Shown here: one piece after another, positions 5,789 through 7,239 of the stretch
How positions within the stretch are numbered: position 1 is the first letter of the stretch
Layout of the letters: each line of letters starts with the position of its first letter
NCBI GenBank assembly: GCA_016650435.1
Contig: JAENVT010000236.1
Span: forward strand, 1 to 7,239
Length of the DNA stretch: 7,239 nt
Direction of reading: 5' to 3'
Source of the DNA: Ilumatobacteraceae bacterium
GTDB lineage: Bacteria; Actinomycetota; Acidimicrobiia; Acidimicrobiales; Ilumatobacteraceae
Translations under genes and position numbers: made by a program
Notes under the pieces: model-generated
What the model saw: only the letters and a program-made list of their open reading frames with translations
Told to the model about the DNA's origin: nothing
Databases searched by the model: none

Positions 5789-6781
5789 ATGTCCATAGTG
5801 GCCGACCAACCGCAACTCGACCATCGGGTTGCTCTCGGCGCGGTCGTTCCGATCGACTATTTGGCGTGGGTGCGGCGCACCGCGCTGACGATTTTCTGTG
5901 TCTACGCGATCGTGTGGACGCGCGACAACGGGATCCTGTGGGACAGGTTGGGCATCGCTCGCGCCGTCGCCGTCTTCTTGGTGTGCGCCTTCGTCGGGCG
6001 TCCGGCTCGGCAGTGGGGCATGCTGGCAATCGACCTGTCGCTGTATTGCGCGATGTGGTATGCGTACGAGACAACGCGTGGCGCGGCCGACGGCAAGATC
6101 TTCGGGATCAGGTTCCCGTTGCAGGTCCAATCGGTGCGCAACATCGATCGCTTCTTGTTCTTCGGCAACGATCCCAATGTCGTTCTGCAAAATCACTTCT
6201 GGAAAGACAGCGTGCACTGGTACGACAAGGTTGCCTCGCTGACGTACTTCACCCACTTCATCTTCGTTCCCATCGTGATGGGCGCGCTCTGGGCGACCAC
6301 GCACCGGCAGTGGGCCAGGTTCATGAAGCGCTTTGCAACGGTGCTCGGCGTTGCCTGCCTGATGTTCATCGTCTTCCCCACGGCCCCACCGTGGATGGTG
6401 GCGAACAACTATCACCTCACCCCGCCGCTCAGTCGTAGTGCGGGTCGCGGTTTCTCGGCGATGGGACTGCACGCCGCTGCCGTCAGTTGGAAGAACGCCC
6501 TCGACTGGGGCAACGCTGTGGCGGCGATGCCGTCGCTGCACGCCTCGTTCGCGTTGATCGTGCCGGCCTTCTTCTTGCCGTGGATCAAGCCGCGCTGGCT
6601 CAAAGCCGTCGTCCTGCTCTTCCCCGTCCTCATGCTGACGTCGTTGGTCTATCTGGCCGAGCATTGGGTGATCGACGGGCTGGTCGGCTGGGCGATCGTC
6701 GGTGGCTCCTTCTTGTTCTGGAATCGCTTCGAGGATCGCCAGCGACGCAACAGGGCGCACCGTGCCTTGGCCATGCTTTGA
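5789..6781 (+). CDS. PAP2-superfamily membrane protein, AUR1/inositol-phosphoceramide-synthase-like
   Basis: 330 residues with about six hydrophobic segments (roughly 30-45, 55-70, 152-168, 183-197, 252-266, 271-289, 296-311). The PAP2 active site is visible: AMPSLHASFAL (246-256) with His251, and SLVYLAEHWVIDGLVG (285-300) with His292 and Asp296. These match motifs C2 and C3 of membrane lipid phosphatases and phosphotransferases. The stretch NIDRFLFFGNDPNVVLQ (118-134) before the core and FPTAPPWM (196-203) are characteristic of the AUR1-like branch rather than small PAP2 phosphatases. It may transfer or remove a lipid head-group phosphate at the outer membrane face; the substrate is unknown. 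The start lacks a convincing Shine-Dalgarno sequence and follows a leaderless-type -10 box. The stop overlaps the next gene in TGATG. Confidence 0.85.
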   Translation: MSIVADQPQLDHRVALGAVVPIDYLAWVRRTALTIFCVYAIVWTRDNGILWDRLGIARAVAVFLVCAFVGRPARQWGMLAIDLSLYCAMWYAYETTRGAADGKIFGIRFPLQVQSVRNIDRFLFFGNDPNVVLQNHFWKDSVHWYDKVASLTYFTHFIFVPIVMGALWATTHRQWARFMKRFATVLGVACLMFIVFPTAPPWMVANNYHLTPPLSRSAGRGFSAMGLHAAAVSWKNALDWGNAVAAMPSLHASFALIVPAFFLPWIKPRWLKAVVLLFPVLMLTSLVYLAEHWVIDGLVGWAIVGGSFLFWNRFEDRQRRNRAHRALAML

Positions 6782-7227
6782 TGAACCCGCCGTCGACTCT
6801 GCTCGACGAGAGCTTTCTGTTGGCGCTGGTCGACATCGACGACGACAACCACGACCAGGCGGTTGCGAGCTATCGCACGATGATCGACGACTTCGTCGCC
6901 CAACGCTGCCTGCTCGTTGCCCGCGCTGATCACCTCAAGGCCGTCGACAGTCCCGATCTGTTCGCTCCGATCGACAAGTTGCACGTCGCTCGCCAGCACC
7001 GCACAGCCGCAGCGACACTCGTGGAGCGGACCGGAGTCAGGCCCGACGCGGCAATCACGCTGGTTCTGATCCAGCGCCATCGCATCCGCAAGCTCGCAAC
7101 CTTCGACGTGCAGATGATGGCCTACGACATCGACATCGTCGACTCCGCGTCACCGGATTCAACGCTTGTCAGCAACGACACGATGAGCGCGTCGTCGACG
7201 ACAGACCTCGAGTCCGAGACGAGCTAG
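6781..7227 (+). CDS. Small PIN-domain-like protein, putative nuclease
   Basis: 148 residues. The N-terminus LLDESFLLALVD (7-18) followed by NH (23-24) has the look of a PIN-domain first strand with Asp9. PDAAITLVLIQRHRIRKLATFD (88-109) supplies the DA (Asp89) and TFD (Asp109) acidic positions of the family. The usual middle Glu is not obvious; Asp50 in LVARADHL may stand in. PIN proteins are Mg-dependent RNases, many of them VapC toxins. Residues 122-148 form a Ser/Thr/Asp-rich tail that looks disordered. The ATG shares one base with the PAP2 stop (TGATG), implying coupled translation, and there is no small antitoxin gene in front. The fold assignment rests on motif spacing only. A solitary housekeeping PIN protein is an alternative to a toxin. 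Confidence 0.72.
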   Translation: MNPPSTLLDESFLLALVDIDDDNHDQAVASYRTMIDDFVAQRCLLVARADHLKAVDSPDLFAPIDKLHVARQHRTAAATLVERTGVRPDAAITLVLIQRHRIRKLATFDVQMMAYDIDIVDSASPDSTLVSNDTMSASSTTDLESETS

Positions 7228-7239
7228 TTAGCTCTCGTA

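Noticed and set aside
4542..6074. Long open minus-strand frame of 510 codons opposite the two cox-type genes
   Set aside because: The translation is Arg/His/Ala-rich without domain motifs. The plus strand carries unmistakable iron-sulfur and FAD motifs, so this is a high-GC antisense shadow.
5774..6760. Minus-strand frame of 328 codons opposite the PAP2 gene
   Set aside because: Composition is charged and low-complexity, with no recognisable motif, while the plus-strand frame has an intact PAP2 active site and membrane segments.
7228..7239. Possible 3' end of a minus-strand gene (TTA at 7228-7230 read as a TAA stop)
   Set aside because: Only three codons would be visible, which is too little to distinguish from chance.

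Overview
The window is ordinary high-GC bacterial chromosome, most likely from an actinomycete and perhaps from the Acidimicrobiia/Ilumatobacter side of that phylum. The evidence is the strong GC bias, several genes that appear to be transcribed without a leader from TAnnnT -10 boxes just upstream of the start codon, and a bacterial thiol dioxygenase beside CO-dehydrogenase-type subunits and an AUR1-like PAP2 protein. The taxonomic placement is inference from style, not from a marker gene.

Layout. (1) 1-369 is the 3' part of a cysteine-dioxygenase-type thiol dioxygenase. It converges on a minus-strand zinc-free quinone-oxidoreductase-type MDR (487-1422), and the 117-bp gap between them holds two tandem copies of a palindromic GC-rich repeat. 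(2) A tRNA-Arg(TCG) with encoded CCA lies on the minus strand (1517-1592), followed by a plus-strand lipoprotein of unknown function (1679-2263). (3) A metal-homeostasis module follows: a minus-strand Fur-family regulator (2294-2764) faces away from a plus-strand ABC-3 importer pair, ATPase (2818-3549) then permease (3546-4376), with overlapping stop and start codons. The 53-bp divergent spacer contains a good -35/-10 promoter and a Fur-type inverted repeat on top of it, so the circuit can be read directly. No solute-binding protein gene is present. (4) The iron-sulfur and FAD subunits of a xanthine oxidase/CO dehydrogenase-family enzyme (4471-4935, 4932-5750) are translationally coupled, but the molybdenum catalytic subunit is not in the window. 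(5) A PAP2/AUR1-like membrane protein (5789-6781) is coupled to a small PIN-like protein (6781-7227).

I see no mobile element, CRISPR array, phage gene or clearly novel multi-gene system. No gene-free stretch exceeds about 120 bp. The items most worth a second look are the operator/promoter of the metal locus, the tandem palindromic repeat, the cox-type pair without its large subunit, the repeated CTAGnnT leaderless promoter pattern, and the PIN-like gene without an antitoxin.
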